From assembly GCA_030748805.1 (NCBI GenBank), contig JASMLG010000009.1, forward strand, positions 1 through 6,344: a stretch of DNA of 6,344 nt. Reading direction: 5' to 3'. Below the pieces are notes generated by a model that worked only from the letters and a program-made list of their open reading frames with translations, ran no database searches and was not told the origin of the DNA. The position numbers and the translations under genes were made by a program. Shown piece after piece: positions 5,854-6,344 of the stretch (the first letter of the stretch is position 1; each line of letters starts with the position of its first letter). The stretch comes from Phycisphaerales bacterium (GTDB lineage Bacteria; Planctomycetota; Phycisphaerae; Phycisphaerales; SM1A02).

Positions 5854-6344
5854 CTAACTAAAATCGCTGCGGTTTTCATTCAATCTAACTGCTGCCTTAG
5901 GTCCTCGGACTGTGTGGCTTGCTTCGATAGAGCGAGTTAGGAAAACGCCGCCTGCAATTACGCAATTGTCACCGATGCATGTGTCACCACCTAAAATTGT
6001 AGCACCAGCATAAACAGTCACATGATCGCCAAGTGTCGGATGCCTTTTAGTTTTTCGCTTGAGTTCACCAAGTTCATCTCGTTCAAAACTTCGTGCGCCA
6101 AGTGTCACACCTTGATACACCTTACAATGGTTTCCTATTGTTGTTGTTTCACCAATAACAACACCAGTCCCATGGTCAATAAAAAATGATTCGCCAATCG
6201 TTGCACCAGGGTGAATGTCAATTCCTGTCAACTCGTGTGCGTGTTCTGATATCATCCTTGGGACAAGTGGTACTCCAAGTTTGTAGAGTTCATGCGCTAC
6301 GCGGTGCATCCATAATGCTCGAATTCCGGGATAACAAAAAATCG
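5854..6344 (-). CDS. epsC: Serine O-acetyltransferase, EpsC type (5' truncated)
   Basis: The enzyme acetylates L-serine with acetyl-CoA to O-acetylserine, the first committed step of cysteine synthesis. The reading frame stays open to the right edge of the window, so the beginning is missing; residues before the internal Met at 6309 read [11 protein letters not shown], a normal family segment, so that Met is not the start. The left-handed beta-helix domain is complete: [11 protein letters not shown], then [30 protein letters not shown] and YAGATILGG. Counting from the Met at 6309, D31 and H46 correspond to E. coli CysE Asp143 and His158, and the RHP histidine is present. The longer loop before KRHP and the form of the C-terminus match the EpsC branch rather than E. 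coli CysE. The stop is 29 bp from the aconitase start on the same strand. Confidence 0.93.
   Translation of the reverse strand, partial: IFCYPGIRALWMHRVAHELYKLGVPLVPRMISEHAHELTGIDIHPGATIGESFFIDHGTGVVIGETTTIGNHCKVYQGVTLGARSFERDELGELKRKTKRHPTLGDHVTVYAGATILGGDTCIGDNCVIAGGVFLTRSIEASHTVRGPKAAVRLNENRSDFS

Overview
The window looks like a chromosomal segment of a bacterium of moderate to low G+C content. The only direct phylogenetic marker is the first ~129 nt of a 16S rRNA gene at the left edge, on the minus strand. Its GGCGGCATGGCTAAAACATG stretch, the gene families present (a THUMP-like methyltransferase relic, an IRP/AcnA-type aconitase, an EpsC-type serine acetyltransferase) and the mostly absent Shine-Dalgarno sequences make me lean towards a Planctomycetota-like or neighbouring lineage. 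That placement is an inference from memory; the 16S needs a database comparison.

Layout, left to right. Positions 1-129: 5' end of 16S rRNA (minus). Positions 130-520: its leader, rich in hairpins (several with UUCG tetraloops), with a boxA antitermination element. Positions 527-580: a good sigma-70-type rRNA promoter, touching the end of comF (574-1266, minus). Divergent from comF lies a decayed gene (1326-1986, plus). It keeps the N-terminal and C-terminal (THUMP-like) parts of a SAM-dependent methyltransferase family but has lost the whole catalytic core and also carries a stop and a frameshift. Converging on it is an 87-aa orphan gene (2025-2288, minus).

Positions 2289-2972 hold the least explained stretch: a 14-bp palindrome, three successive hairpins in front of a 70-aa orphan ORF (2620-2832, plus), then a hairpin-rich, CU-rich 3' untranslated region ending in a strong intrinsic terminator. 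It has the shape of a small transcription unit that may also yield a small RNA. A three-copy 63-bp tandem repeat with internal palindromes (2981-3176) fills the space between that terminator and the aconitase stop codon, and its last partial copy overlaps the stop codon.

The right half is conventional metabolism on the minus strand: a truncated serine O-acetyltransferase (cysteine synthesis) followed after 29 bp by a complete 883-aa aconitase (TCA cycle), probably co-transcribed. I see no insertion sequence, tRNA, CRISPR array or defence system. The best candidates for something undescribed are the small transcription unit at 2496-2972 and the repeat array beside it.
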